Assembly (NCBI GenBank): GCA_910574865.1
Contig: CAJTDN010000002.1
Coordinates: 186,001-250,000, forward strand
Direction of reading: 5' to 3'
From: Lachnospiraceae bacterium
Lineage (GTDB): Bacteria > Bacillota > Clostridia > Lachnospirales > Lachnospiraceae
DNA length: 64,000 bases
Positions 25,061 through 33,391 of this stretch are shown one piece after another. Below the pieces are notes generated by a model that saw only the letters and a program-made list of their open reading frames with translations, ran no database searches and was not told the DNA's origin. The position numbers were made by a program, and so were the translations under genes. How positions within the stretch are numbered: the first letter of the stretch is position 1; the number at the start of each line of letters is the position of its first letter.

Positions 25061-25969
25061 ATGGCACCCACAAACCGTCCAAACGAACAAAAGAAACTCC
25101 TGGAACGCGGCATCCACAATTGGAGCGAAGACTCCATCCGATTAATCCTGACTCCCAGCCACACGGCCAAGAACCTATATTTTTACACACAGGAGGTCGG
25201 GTATTTCAAAACCAGCCACCCCTATTTTTCCGAGCGGCAAAACCTGGATTCCTTCTTAATCCTATACACCTTGTCGGGCAAGGGACATTTGCAATACGGG
25301 GAGAACGGGGAAGAAAAAGAATATGTCCTGGAAAAAGGGACTTGCTTTTTTATCCACTGCGAACGGCACCATTTATATTATACGGGAAAGGAAAGTGATT
25401 GGGAATTTCTTTGGATTCATTTTAACGGAAACGGTTCCCTTGGGTATTACAAAGAATTCGTGAAGGACGAATTTCGCATCGTTCCCTGCCGCGACCATTT
25501 TTTCTGGGAGCGCACGCTGTGGCGAATCATCGCCCTCCACCAAAAGAGAGACTCGACGACGGAAATCGTCACCTCCCACCTGATTCATTCCCTGCTGACC
25601 GAACTTCTTGTCGAAACCGCCACGAACGGCGCGGACACGTTTTTGATGCCGGATTACGTGAAGGACGTCGCGAAGGACATCGACAAGAACTTCAAGCAGC
25701 CGCTTTCGCTGGAACATTTCGAGGCGGCATGCCACCGGAGCCGCTACCACATTTTGAAGGAATTTAAAAAATATATGGGAATCACCATCAACGAATACCT
25801 GATTCTGACACGTATTTCCTATGCCAAGGAGCTGTTGAAATATACCAGCCTTCCCGTAAGTGAAATCACGTTTGAAGTCGGCATGAACAACGTGACACAT
25901 TTTATCAATCTGTTCAAGGCACGCGAGGGCTGCACCCCGCTCGTCTACCGAAAACGCTGGAAAGAATAA
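25061..25969 (+). CDS. AraC family sugar regulator
   Basis: 302 residues. A cupin sensor (LDSFLILYTLSGKGHLQYGENGEEKEYVLEKGTCFFIHCERHH) precedes an AraC domain (ISEITFEVGMNNVTHFINLFKAREGCTPLVYRKRW at the end). The start at 25061 is preferred to an ATG at 25001 because GAAAGGTGAGG lies just upstream and the first codons of the longer form fall in the likely promoter. Divergent from the isomerase, so probably its activator. 24931–25060 is their shared control region. Confidence 0.85.
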   Translation: MAPTNRPNEQKKLLERGIHNWSEDSIRLILTPSHTAKNLYFYTQEVGYFKTSHPYFSERQNLDSFLILYTLSGKGHLQYGENGEEKEYVLEKGTCFFIHCERHHLYYTGKESDWEFLWIHFNGNGSLGYYKEFVKDEFRIVPCRDHFFWERTLWRIIALHQKRDSTTEIVTSHLIHSLLTELLVETATNGADTFLMPDYVKDVAKDIDKNFKQPLSLEHFEAACHRSRYHILKEFKKYMGITINEYLILTRISYAKELLKYTSLPVSEITFEVGMNNVTHFINLFKAREGCTPLVYRKRWKE

Positions 25970-26028
25970 CATGCCTGGAGACGCGGCCAAAACAGCCCCT
26001 GAACCATCACTTTACCAGACGGCGGCCA

Positions 26029-26055
26029 CAGTTGTTGCAAAATTTGCAACAACTG
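26029..26055. repeat. 27-bp near-perfect palindrome between convergent genes
   Basis: CAGTTGTTGCAAA followed by ATTTGCAACAACTG forms a 13-bp stem with almost no loop. It lies between the stops of araC and rhaM. No T-run follows, so it is either a bidirectional end signal or an operator for an unknown factor. Confidence 0.5.
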
Positions 26056-26102
26056 AGTCATTCCACATCTGGTATAATATCCTTCCATACTCCAAAGACA
26101 CC

Positions 26103-26417
26103 CTAGTCCAGATGGAACACCGGATGCAAGTCCACGCTCACCGGGCTGTTGTCCGGATTCGACTCCATGATGTCGGCCATGAAGTCCCACCACTTGCGGT
26201 TGATTTTCGTGTCTGCCCCCTTCGCCCACAATTCTTCATCCTCAATCTCGATATAGCCAAAAAGCGTCAGCGTCTCCTTGTCCAGGTAGATGGAATAGTT
26301 CTTCCCGCCGTGATCATGAATCATGTCCTGCATCTCCGGCCACAATTCGTTGTGCCGCTTCTCGTATTCCGCTTCCATCCCTGGATACAGCTTCATTTTA
26401 AACCCTTTTCGAATCAT
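26103..26417 (-). CDS. rhaM: L-rhamnose mutarotase
   Basis: 104 residues reading KGFKMKLYPGMEAEYEKRHN, with catalytic-region HNELWPEM, IYLDKETLTLFGYIE and the ending NRKWWDFMADIME…PVFHLD, the RhaM pattern. It interconverts anomers of L-rhamnose. GGAGG lies seven bases before the start. It is last in the sugar-import operon, following the binding-protein gene, which supports a deoxysugar substrate for the importer. Confidence 0.92.
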   Translation of the reverse strand: MIRKGFKMKLYPGMEAEYEKRHNELWPEMQDMIHDHGGKNYSIYLDKETLTLFGYIEIEDEELWAKGADTKINRKWWDFMADIMESNPDNSPVSVDLHPVFHLD

Positions 26418-26457
26418 AACGCACCTCCTATATCTAAACCACGCCTTATTGTAGAAG

Positions 26458-26484
26458 AGCCGCCGCACTCTTCGTGCGGCAGCC
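26458..26484. terminator. Hairpin after the sugar-binding protein gene
   Basis: GCCGCAC and GTGCGGC pair around TCTTC. The T-run follows only on the plus strand, so on the minus strand it more likely protects the binding-protein mRNA or lowers read-through into rhaM than fully terminates. Confidence 0.45.
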
Positions 26485-26522
26485 CCTTTTTTCCTTCGGC
26501 AGCCTCTGCCTGAAAAACAATC

Positions 26523-27626
26523 TTAGTAAATCTCTTTCCATTCCTCGATGTTAGACGGATCGAACTTGAACGGAGCGCCAAGGATGATTTCCGTGCCGCC
26601 GTCGCCAGCGTCCACGATCGTGTATTCGCCCAGGTCACCGGCGGTGAACGTCTCGCCCTCGGCACCGGTGATGTCGCCCTCTACCAACGCGATGGAGACA
26701 TATGCGCCAAGTTTGCCCACGTCAATCGGGTTCCACAAATACATGTACGGGCAAGAATGCTCATCGTCTTCACCAATGTATTCCGCCATCTCGGACGGCA
26801 ATCCAAGCCCGGTCAATTTTACGGAAGACCCCTTGTCCTGGAGAACCTTCGCCGCCGCGTTGATACCAACGGTGGTAGGCGCGCAGATAACTTTCAAATC
26901 CGAATACTTTTCAAGCAAAGCCTGCGTCTGGTCCGTGGATTTCTGCGGTTCGTCATCGCCATAAGCCACTTCCACGAGCTCCAGCTTGGAATACTTCTCG
27001 TCCTTCATGATTTCCTTCATCGCGTCAATCCATGCATTCTGGTTTGCCGCCTGGGAAGTCGCGGAAAGAATTGCCCATTTACCTTCGCCATCGGCAAGGT
27101 CGTATACGGCCTCCATCAACGTCTCGCCGATTTCCTTGGTTCCGGCCTGGTTCACGAACGTCGCGCGGCTTGCCGCGTTTACCTTGGAATCCATGCAGCA
27201 TACCTTGATGCCGGCAGCCATCGCGTCCTCCAATGAGGCCTGCAGCGCGTTCTCGTCATTCGCGGCAAGGCAGATGGCGTCCACGTCCTGGGAAATCAGG
27301 GACTGAATCACGCTCTGCTGCGCGTCCGCCGTCGCCTGCTCCGGATACTTCACGACCACTTCGTAACCTGCGGCCTTGGCAACTTCCTCAAAACCCGCCA
27401 CTTCTCTTTCGTTATACGGGTTTCCGGCCGACTTCGGAACTACCGCGAGCACTTTCTTGTCAGAGCCGCCCTTGTCCGCGTCGTCTCCACCCTTGTTGGC
27501 ATCATCGCTGGTGGACTGCTTGTCGTCGCCGGCATTGCCGCCGTCTCCGCCATTGCCGCCACAGCCGATTGCCAACGTCGCGACCATTGCCGCACATAAC
27601 AATACGCTTAAAACTTTTTTCTTCAT
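26523..27626 (-). CDS. Sugar ABC transporter substrate-binding lipoprotein
   Basis: 367 residues. MKKKVLSVLLCAAMVATLAIGCGG is a lipoprotein signal with the lipobox LAIGC. A Gly/Asp/Lys linker follows, then a periplasmic-binding type I fold (VLAVVPKSAGNPYNEREVAGFEE, the RbsB/RhaS entry). The closest type is the rhamnose binder, supported by rhaM downstream. The ligand could also be another deoxysugar. A GGAGG site precedes the start. 27627–27781 before it has a GCATCG/CGATGC hairpin. Confidence 0.85.
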   Translation of the reverse strand: MKKKVLSVLLCAAMVATLAIGCGGNGGDGGNAGDDKQSTSDDANKGGDDADKGGSDKKVLAVVPKSAGNPYNEREVAGFEEVAKAAGYEVVVKYPEQATADAQQSVIQSLISQDVDAICLAANDENALQASLEDAMAAGIKVCCMDSKVNAASRATFVNQAGTKEIGETLMEAVYDLADGEGKWAILSATSQAANQNAWIDAMKEIMKDEKYSKLELVEVAYGDDEPQKSTDQTQALLEKYSDLKVICAPTTVGINAAAKVLQDKGSSVKLTGLGLPSEMAEYIGEDDEHSCPYMYLWNPIDVGKLGAYVSIALVEGDITGAEGETFTAGDLGEYTIVDAGDGGTEIILGAPFKFDPSNIEEWKEIY

Positions 27627-27781
27627 GCTTTTCTTCCTCCTTGGAAATTTTTATTTATACAAAGCATCGGCTTCGATGCCTGTATTCCTCATTCAAGGGC
27701 TGCCGCCTCTTCGCGGATGCCCTTTCGCGGTGGTTTCGCCCTTACCGGCAATCGCCGCACGTTCCTTTCTTCGCTTCCTTA

Positions 27782-28795
27782 TTATTTCTTCATTGCTTTC
27801 TTCCTCATCTGGCCAATCTGTGCCGACACGTTCGGCAGCATGACCGCCAAAATCAAAAGGATGCCGAGGATAATCAAAATCAATTGCGGGTTCATGTTAA
27901 TCAAGCCCAATGCCACGCGCAGACAGATGATGACGAAGCCGGAAATGATGCCGCCAATCAAGCGCCCCTTTCCACCCGTGGAGGCGATGCCGCCGAATAC
28001 CGCCATGGCGATGGCGTCCATCTCGAAGCCGTTACCGGTCGTCGTGTTCGCGCCGTACAAGTAAGCTGTCAAGAACAACGCACAAAGCCCCGCCATCGTT
28101 CCCATTACCGTATAAACGATCAACCTGTATTTTTGTACCGGCACTCCCGAATAATAAGCCGCCTGCCTGTTCGTCCCGATGGCATACATGCTGCGGCCAA
28201 AGGTCGTCTTCGCCAAAACCACCGTGAAGATGACGGCAAAAATCAGTAACACGAAGAATACATATGGTATCAGGCCGCCGACCCTTCCGCTGATGGCGCG
28301 GAACCCTTCCGTGTTCTGCAGGGACACGGATCCCCCGCTGCCAAGCGTGATTTCGGCAATTCCGCGAAACATGATTTGCGTCCCCAACGTCACGATCATC
28401 GGAGGCAGCTCCGTGAACTTCGTGAGGATGATGCCGTTTAGCAACCCGCAGGCCGTTCCCACCGCCAATGCCGTGAGTATCACGACGATGAACGGCGCCC
28501 CGGTGTTACAGACCATGCAGGCCATCGTGGCGGAGAGGCAAACCGTCGCCCCGACGGAAATGTCAATCTCCCCCAACACCAACAAATACGCCATCGGCAA
28601 CATCAAAAACATTTCTGCCAGATACCTTGGCATCTCGCGCAGCACGTTGCTCGCCTGATAATTTGGAGAAATACCCTGGCCGAAGATGTTGATAAATATG
28701 AACAAGACGACCAGCATGCTCTCCCAACAGAGGAGCGTCTTCTTTACCGATTTTTCTGGCACGTGCGCAATTGTTCTTCCTGATTTTCCAGCCAT
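27782..28795 (-). CDS. Sugar ABC transporter permease (second)
   Basis: 337 residues with about nine hydrophobic segments and the permease loop GVPVQKYRLIVYTVMGTMAGLCALF plus AIAMAVFGGIASTGGKGRLIGG, typical of the RbsC/RhaP-Q family. It starts two bases after the first permease and works with it as a heterodimer. The likely substrate is L-rhamnose or a related deoxysugar. Confidence 0.88.
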   Translation of the reverse strand: MAGKSGRTIAHVPEKSVKKTLLCWESMLVVLFIFINIFGQGISPNYQASNVLREMPRYLAEMFLMLPMAYLLVLGEIDISVGATVCLSATMACMVCNTGAPFIVVILTALAVGTACGLLNGIILTKFTELPPMIVTLGTQIMFRGIAEITLGSGGSVSLQNTEGFRAISGRVGGLIPYVFFVLLIFAVIFTVVLAKTTFGRSMYAIGTNRQAAYYSGVPVQKYRLIVYTVMGTMAGLCALFLTAYLYGANTTTGNGFEMDAIAMAVFGGIASTGGKGRLIGGIISGFVIICLRVALGLINMNPQLILIILGILLILAVMLPNVSAQIGQMRKKAMKK

Positions 28796-28797
28796 GA

Positions 28798-29790
28798 TTA
28801 CAACTCCCTTCTTTCCAGATTTTGTTTGTTCATCATTCTCTGCGTGATGACGTTCAGTATGATGACCGCCAGAATGATGACGCCTTTTACCGTGTTTTGT
28901 GCCAACGCGTCAATCCCCACCAGCGGAAGCGCCTTGGCGATGACTGCCAACACCAGCGAGCCTAGGAGCGCGCCTCCGACGCTTCCACGTCCGCCCGACA
29001 TGCTGACGCCGCCGATGACGCAAGCCGCGATGACGTCCATTTCCTTCGCGTACTGCATGTTCGGCTGCGCCGACGCGTAAATGGATACCGACAGTGCCCC
29101 GCACAAGCCGGCCAACGCGCCCATCATGGCATAAACCCGAAGTTCCACGTTCGCCACGTTGATACCGGAAATCTGCGCCGCCTCGCGGTTGCTTCCCACC
29201 GCGTAAATCGTCCTGCCGAACTTCGTCCATTTCATCACGACGAAGAAGATAATGTAGCAAAGCACCATAATCCAAACCACGATGCTAAAACCCGCAATCT
29301 TAATCTGTGCAAAATCCTTGAAGGAACCAAGCGCGTCCGCGCCCGCCCACTCACTGTTGCTGACCATGTAGGCCAGGCCGCGGAATATGTACATGAATCC
29401 CATCGTCGCGATGATGGGTGCCACCTTCCCTCGTGAAATCGCCAACCCGACCAGCGTCCCGCAAATCGTTCCCATGCCAATCGCAAGCAGGAACAGTAAA
29501 AACGTGTTTTCAATTACATGATATTTTAACAGCATTCCCACCGTCATACCCGTAAATCCAAGGGTTGAGGCAATGGAAATGTCAATTCCGCCAATCAGCA
29601 GCACGCACAACATGCCAAGCGCCATAATCATGACGACCGTGTTGTTCATCAACATGTCGGCGATGGACTGTAACGAAAGAAATGACGGGCTTCTCAAGGA
29701 AACCAACGCGCAAAGGACAATCAACACGATGACCAGGCTTGCCTCCCGGGAACCGGTAAGCATTTTTATGATTGATTTTTTCTCTTTCAT
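28798..29790 (-). CDS. Sugar ABC transporter permease (first)
   Basis: 330 residues, RbsC family, with AQISGINVANVELRVYAMMGALAGLCG and DVIAACVIGGVSMSGGRGSVGG. Its ATG overlaps the stop of the ATPase gene (ATGA), so the importer subunits are translationally coupled. It pairs with the next permease to form the channel. Confidence 0.88.
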   Translation of the reverse strand: MKEKKSIIKMLTGSREASLVIVLIVLCALVSLRSPSFLSLQSIADMLMNNTVVMIMALGMLCVLLIGGIDISIASTLGFTGMTVGMLLKYHVIENTFLLFLLAIGMGTICGTLVGLAISRGKVAPIIATMGFMYIFRGLAYMVSNSEWAGADALGSFKDFAQIKIAGFSIVVWIMVLCYIIFFVVMKWTKFGRTIYAVGSNREAAQISGINVANVELRVYAMMGALAGLCGALSVSIYASAQPNMQYAKEMDVIAACVIGGVSMSGGRGSVGGALLGSLVLAVIAKALPLVGIDALAQNTVKGVIILAVIILNVITQRMMNKQNLERREL

Positions 29791-31295
29791 CTTCCCTCTT
29801 CCTCCCGCTTTGATTTTTCCATGGCCAATTCAAGAATCTTTTCCTGCGTCGCCTCGCCCCGCTTCAACTCCCCGGTCACTTTTCCGTTACACATCACGAC
29901 CACGCGGTCGCTCATGCCGAGAATCTCCGGCATCTCAGAAGAAATCAGGATGATGCCGTAGCCTTGCTTTGCCAAGTCTCCCATAATCTGGTAAATCTCG
30001 GCCTTGGCCCCGACGTCGACACCCTTGGTCGGCTCGTCCATGATGACCACCTTCATCTTCTGCCCCAACGCCTTCGCGACCACGACCTTCTGCTGGTTGC
30101 CGCCGGACAACGAAGACGCCGGGTCAAAAATCGTCACGGCCTTCGTGTCCACGCTCTCCAGCAAGTCCTTGGCCACCCCGCGCTCCTTCTTATCATCCGT
30201 AAATCCCATCCTGGCATATTTTCCCATCGTGGGCAACGTCACGTTGCGTCCCAACCCCCAGTTCAAAATCAATCCCGTCCTTTGGCGGTCCTCCGGCAAG
30301 AGGATGATGCCAAGGTTCATGGCGTCGGCCGGCTTCTTCACATGGATTTCCTTTCCTTCCAGGAACACCTTGCCCTCTTTCGCCCGCGTGATGCCGCAGA
30401 CGCTCTCCACCACTTCGGTACGCCCGGCCCCGACCAACCCGGTCAGTCCCACGATTTCCCCCGCATGGACGCTAAAGGAAACGCCCTTATAAAATCCGGT
30501 TCTGGATAATCCTTCTATTTTTAACAATTCCGCCCCGATTTGCACTTCCGGCTTCGGGAACAAGTCCTTGATTTCACGTCCCACCATCGCCTTGATGAGG
30601 TCGGCATTCGTGATGCCGTCCACGTCGTACGTCCCGATGTACTGGGAATCACGGAATACCGTGACGCGCGTCGCCAGACGGTACATGTCTTCGAAACGGT
30701 GCGAGATGAAGATGATGGAAACCTCTTCCTCCCGAAGCTTGTCAACGATACGGTACAGCTTTTCCGACTCATTGTTGGTCAGTGCCGCCGTGGGCTCGTC
30801 GAGGATGATGATTCTCGCGTTGGTGGACAAGGCCTTGGCAATCTCCACCATCTGCTGCTGGGCCACGGAAAGCGTGCCCATCTCCGCGGTCGATTTAAAA
30901 TCCGCGTCCAACTGGGCGAGCAGCTTGTCAGCCTCCTCGTTCATCTGTTTCCACTGCATGATGCCGTTTTTCTTTATTTCGTGCCCCATGAAAATGTTCT
31001 CGGCAACGCTCAAGTCGGGATAGGACGTCGGATGCTGGTATACCGCCGCGATGCCGGCGGCCTGCGCGTCTTTCGGGCCTTTAAAATCCACCTTTTCCCC
31101 GTTTAGGAACATTTCTCCTTCTTCTGCCTTATGTACGCCCGTTATGACTTTGATAAAGGTCGATTTTCCTGCACCGTTTTCCCCCATCAGGGCGTGCACC
31201 TCGCCTTTCTTCAGTTGGAACTGTACATTATTCAGTGCTTTCACGCCGGGAAAAATCTTCGTAATGCCTTTTAATTCCAGAATATACTCAGACAC
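29787..31295 (-). CDS. Sugar ABC transporter ATP-binding protein
   Basis: 502 residues with two ATPase domains, as in RbsA/RhaT. Domain 1 has GENGAGKST, LSVAQQQ and IIILDEPTAAL; domain 2 has LVGAGRTE, LSGGNQQKVVVAKALG and VVIMDEPTKGVD. The degenerate second Walker A is normal for this family. It is first in the importer operon, and its promoter region carries repeated GGTAAAAT boxes. Confidence 0.92.
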   Translation of the reverse strand: MSEYILELKGITKIFPGVKALNNVQFQLKKGEVHALMGENGAGKSTFIKVITGVHKAEEGEMFLNGEKVDFKGPKDAQAAGIAAVYQHPTSYPDLSVAENIFMGHEIKKNGIMQWKQMNEEADKLLAQLDADFKSTAEMGTLSVAQQQMVEIAKALSTNARIIILDEPTAALTNNESEKLYRIVDKLREEEVSIIFISHRFEDMYRLATRVTVFRDSQYIGTYDVDGITNADLIKAMVGREIKDLFPKPEVQIGAELLKIEGLSRTGFYKGVSFSVHAGEIVGLTGLVGAGRTEVVESVCGITRAKEGKVFLEGKEIHVKKPADAMNLGIILLPEDRQRTGLILNWGLGRNVTLPTMGKYARMGFTDDKKERGVAKDLLESVDTKAVTIFDPASSLSGGNQQKVVVAKALGQKMKVVIMDEPTKGVDVGAKAEIYQIMGDLAKQGYGIILISSEMPEILGMSDRVVVMCNGKVTGELKRGEATQEKILELAMEKSKREEEGR

Positions 31296-31325
31296 TTTTT
31301 CCCCCTCCTTTTCTTTTCTGGGATT

Positions 31326-31383
31326 ATTTTACCAATTTCTTCATTTTTTTGAAACGGTAAAATCTTTCGATTGAGGGTAAAAT
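31326..31383. promoter_or_regulatory. Three GGTAAAAT boxes between the importer and the response regulator
   Basis: GGTAAAAT occurs at 31356–31363 and 31376–31383 in direct order, exactly 20 bases apart, and inverted at 31326–31333 (ATTTTACC). Direct sites two helical turns apart are typical for AraC-type regulators, and the adjacent gene encodes one. They lie upstream of the ATPase gene. Confidence 0.55.
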
Positions 31384-31472
31384 ATTTCTCTCTTTTTTCA
31401 GCCCCGCCAAACGCTTGTCTTTTCGAACAGATTCTGTTAGAATATTTTTTGAGAAATGGAGGTGTTTTCATT

Positions 31473-33134
31473 ATGAAGCTTTTGATTGCGGACGACGAAA
31501 CCCTCACCCGCGAGGGTCTTGTTTCTTCCATTGACTGGGAATCCTTGGGAATCACGGAAATCTACCAGGCGGACGACGGGGTGAACGGCCTGCAGATTGC
31601 CAGGCGGCACAAGCCGGACATCATCCTTTCCGACGTGCGCATGCCCCGCATGGACGGCATTCACATGGCCATGGAGATTGAATCCTTCCTGCCGGATGCC
31701 TCGATTATCTTTATGAGCGGTTATTCCGACAAAGAATATTTAAAGGCGGCCATCAAGTTGAAAGCCATCGACTACGTGGAAAAGCCGCTTGACCCGGAAG
31801 AAATATATACGGCCGTGAAAAATGCCCTCTTTCGCCTGGAACAGACCATGCGCACCCGCAGGAACGAAAACCTTTACTCTCTGGAGACTTCCTCGCACCT
31901 GGCGTTGTTGCTTACGATGCCATATAAGGAACACGAGGAGCAGATTGTCGCCTTGACGGACGAGTTACATATCCCCTCGGCTTCTGCCGGATGTTACGTC
32001 ACCTATATCGTGAAGTCAGCACCCCCGCGGCAGAACAATAGGGGTGTTGACCCTCGCGGCAGTCGCCAAGGTCATGCAAGCATGAATTTGGCTCGTTGCC
32101 CGCAGGAATTAAACTCCATGGGCTCAAACCCGCCCAGGATGCAGGAATTTTATGCCGATTTCCAGAAATTCGTCTCACGTTACCACTTATGTGCATTTTA
32201 TATTCGCTCTCATGTGTTCTACCACGTCTTTCACCTGATGGGAGATCACGCGCCCTCGGCGGTCACGCTTTCGGAAGTGGAAACGTTTTTGGCGGAATTT
32301 TTCGAAAAACTGGGGGAATATTATATAAGCCATGGGGAAAGCGTGTCCGGGATTTCCCATGTGTACCAGTCCTATGCGTCAGCCGTCGTTTATATGCAAA
32401 GCAGCTTTTTCTTCGCGCCCGGAACCCTTCTGGACGGCGAATTGCTTGCTGGCTGTAAAAAAGAGTTTCCGAAGAATTTCTCCCCCGAACACCTGATACA
32501 CGATTTTTCCGACCTCCTCATGGAAAAAGGAGAAGACGAATGCGAGCGGTTCCTCCTTTCCCTGCACGACGCCTTTTCAAAAAACGCGGGTCTTTTGCCG
32601 AACCAGACCAAGGACACGTACTACAAACTTTTCAACACGCTCGGCGGCTGCCGGCAGAAACGGTTGCTTTCCGCCGACACGATTTCCATGGACGGGGAGG
32701 AAAACGTCATGGACGCGCTGGAACGTTGTTTTTCATTTGACGAACTGCACCGGCTGCTCACGGAAAAAACACGCTTGTTTTTTCAGGCGCTTACAAATTA
32801 TGACCCGGAGGATTCCACCATTTTCAAAATCAAGGAATACGTTTCCAGACATTATGCAAAAGACACCCTCTCCATCAAGGAAATCAGCGAACACGTTTAC
32901 TTGTCCGCGTCCTACGTCTGTACCTATTTCAAGGCGCAGACCGGGCAAACGCTGAACCAGTACCTGACGGAATACCGCATGGAGCGCGCGATGCAGCTTT
33001 TGGCGGACGAGCGGTGCCAGATTACGGAGATTTCCTCGCGGGTCGGCTATCACGATGATAATTATTTTAGTAAAAGCTTCCGAAAATTTACCGGCCTTTC
33101 CCCGTCCAAGTACCGGGAGAAGATATTGGGATAG
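31473..33134 (+). CDS. YesN-type response regulator (REC–AraC) with an in-frame repeat insertion
   Basis: 553 residues. The receiver domain (1–120) has LIADDE, the phospho-Asp in IILSDVRMPRMDG and Lys in YVEKPL. The C-terminus is an AraC domain (LSIKEISEHVYLSASYVCTYFK…VGYHDDNYFSKSFRKFTG). Residues ~185–225 contain a basic, low-similarity stretch whose DNA (32040–32118) matches the intergenic repeat at 60104–60228. The start has GGAGGTG. It is paired with the kinase at 33392 and probably controls the importer. Confidence 0.88.
   Translation: MKLLIADDETLTREGLVSSIDWESLGITEIYQADDGVNGLQIARRHKPDIILSDVRMPRMDGIHMAMEIESFLPDASIIFMSGYSDKEYLKAAIKLKAIDYVEKPLDPEEIYTAVKNALFRLEQTMRTRRNENLYSLETSSHLALLLTMPYKEHEEQIVALTDELHIPSASAGCYVTYIVKSAPPRQNNRGVDPRGSRQGHASMNLARCPQELNSMGSNPPRMQEFYADFQKFVSRYHLCAFYIRSHVFYHVFHLMGDHAPSAVTLSEVETFLAEFFEKLGEYYISHGESVSGISHVYQSYASAVVYMQSSFFFAPGTLLDGELLAGCKKEFPKNFSPEHLIHDFSDLLMEKGEDECERFLLSLHDAFSKNAGLLPNQTKDTYYKLFNTLGGCRQKRLLSADTISMDGEENVMDALERCFSFDELHRLLTEKTRLFFQALTNYDPEDSTIFKIKEYVSRHYAKDTLSIKEISEHVYLSASYVCTYFKAQTGQTLNQYLTEYRMERAMQLLADERCQITEISSRVGYHDDNYFSKSFRKFTGLSPSKYREKILG
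32040..32118 (+). repeat. Dispersed repeat inside the response-regulator gene
   Basis: ACCCTCGCGGCAGTCGCCAA and the bases after it to GCAAGCA match 60113–60145; the preceding GGGGTGTTG matches GGGGTATTG, and TTTGGCTCGTTGC is shared further on. It is translated in frame in this gene. Confidence 0.7.
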
Positions 33135-33151
33135 CGGCGGCATAAAAGGAG

Positions 33152-33376
33152 GTTGCTATTCACGGGGCCATGTGCTTCTACGCTCCCGCTCTGGTCCGTG
33201 CTAAACGTGTGCCACTGGCACACAGCGCCGCCGCATGGCCTCCGTCCGATAAAGTGATGGTGCCGATTAGGCATTTCGGCCTTCTCCGCTCCGCTTCGGT
33301 CCGTCCAAAACAAGTGCCACTGGCACTTAGGACCGCCGCAGGCGATTTTAAATGGCCGTAGGCCGTGATAGTAACA
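33152..33376. repeat. Long GTTRCTATTCACGG-ended repeat with two internal hairpins
   Basis: GTTGCTATTCACGG near 33152 is complementary to CCGTGATAGTAAC near 33365. Inside are GTGTGCC-ACT-GGCACAC and AAGTGCC-ACT-GGCACTT hairpins, each following a CGGTCCGT…AAA(A)C segment. It fills the space between the response regulator and its kinase. Confidence 0.65.
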
Positions 33377-33391
33377 ACGAAAGGAGAAACC

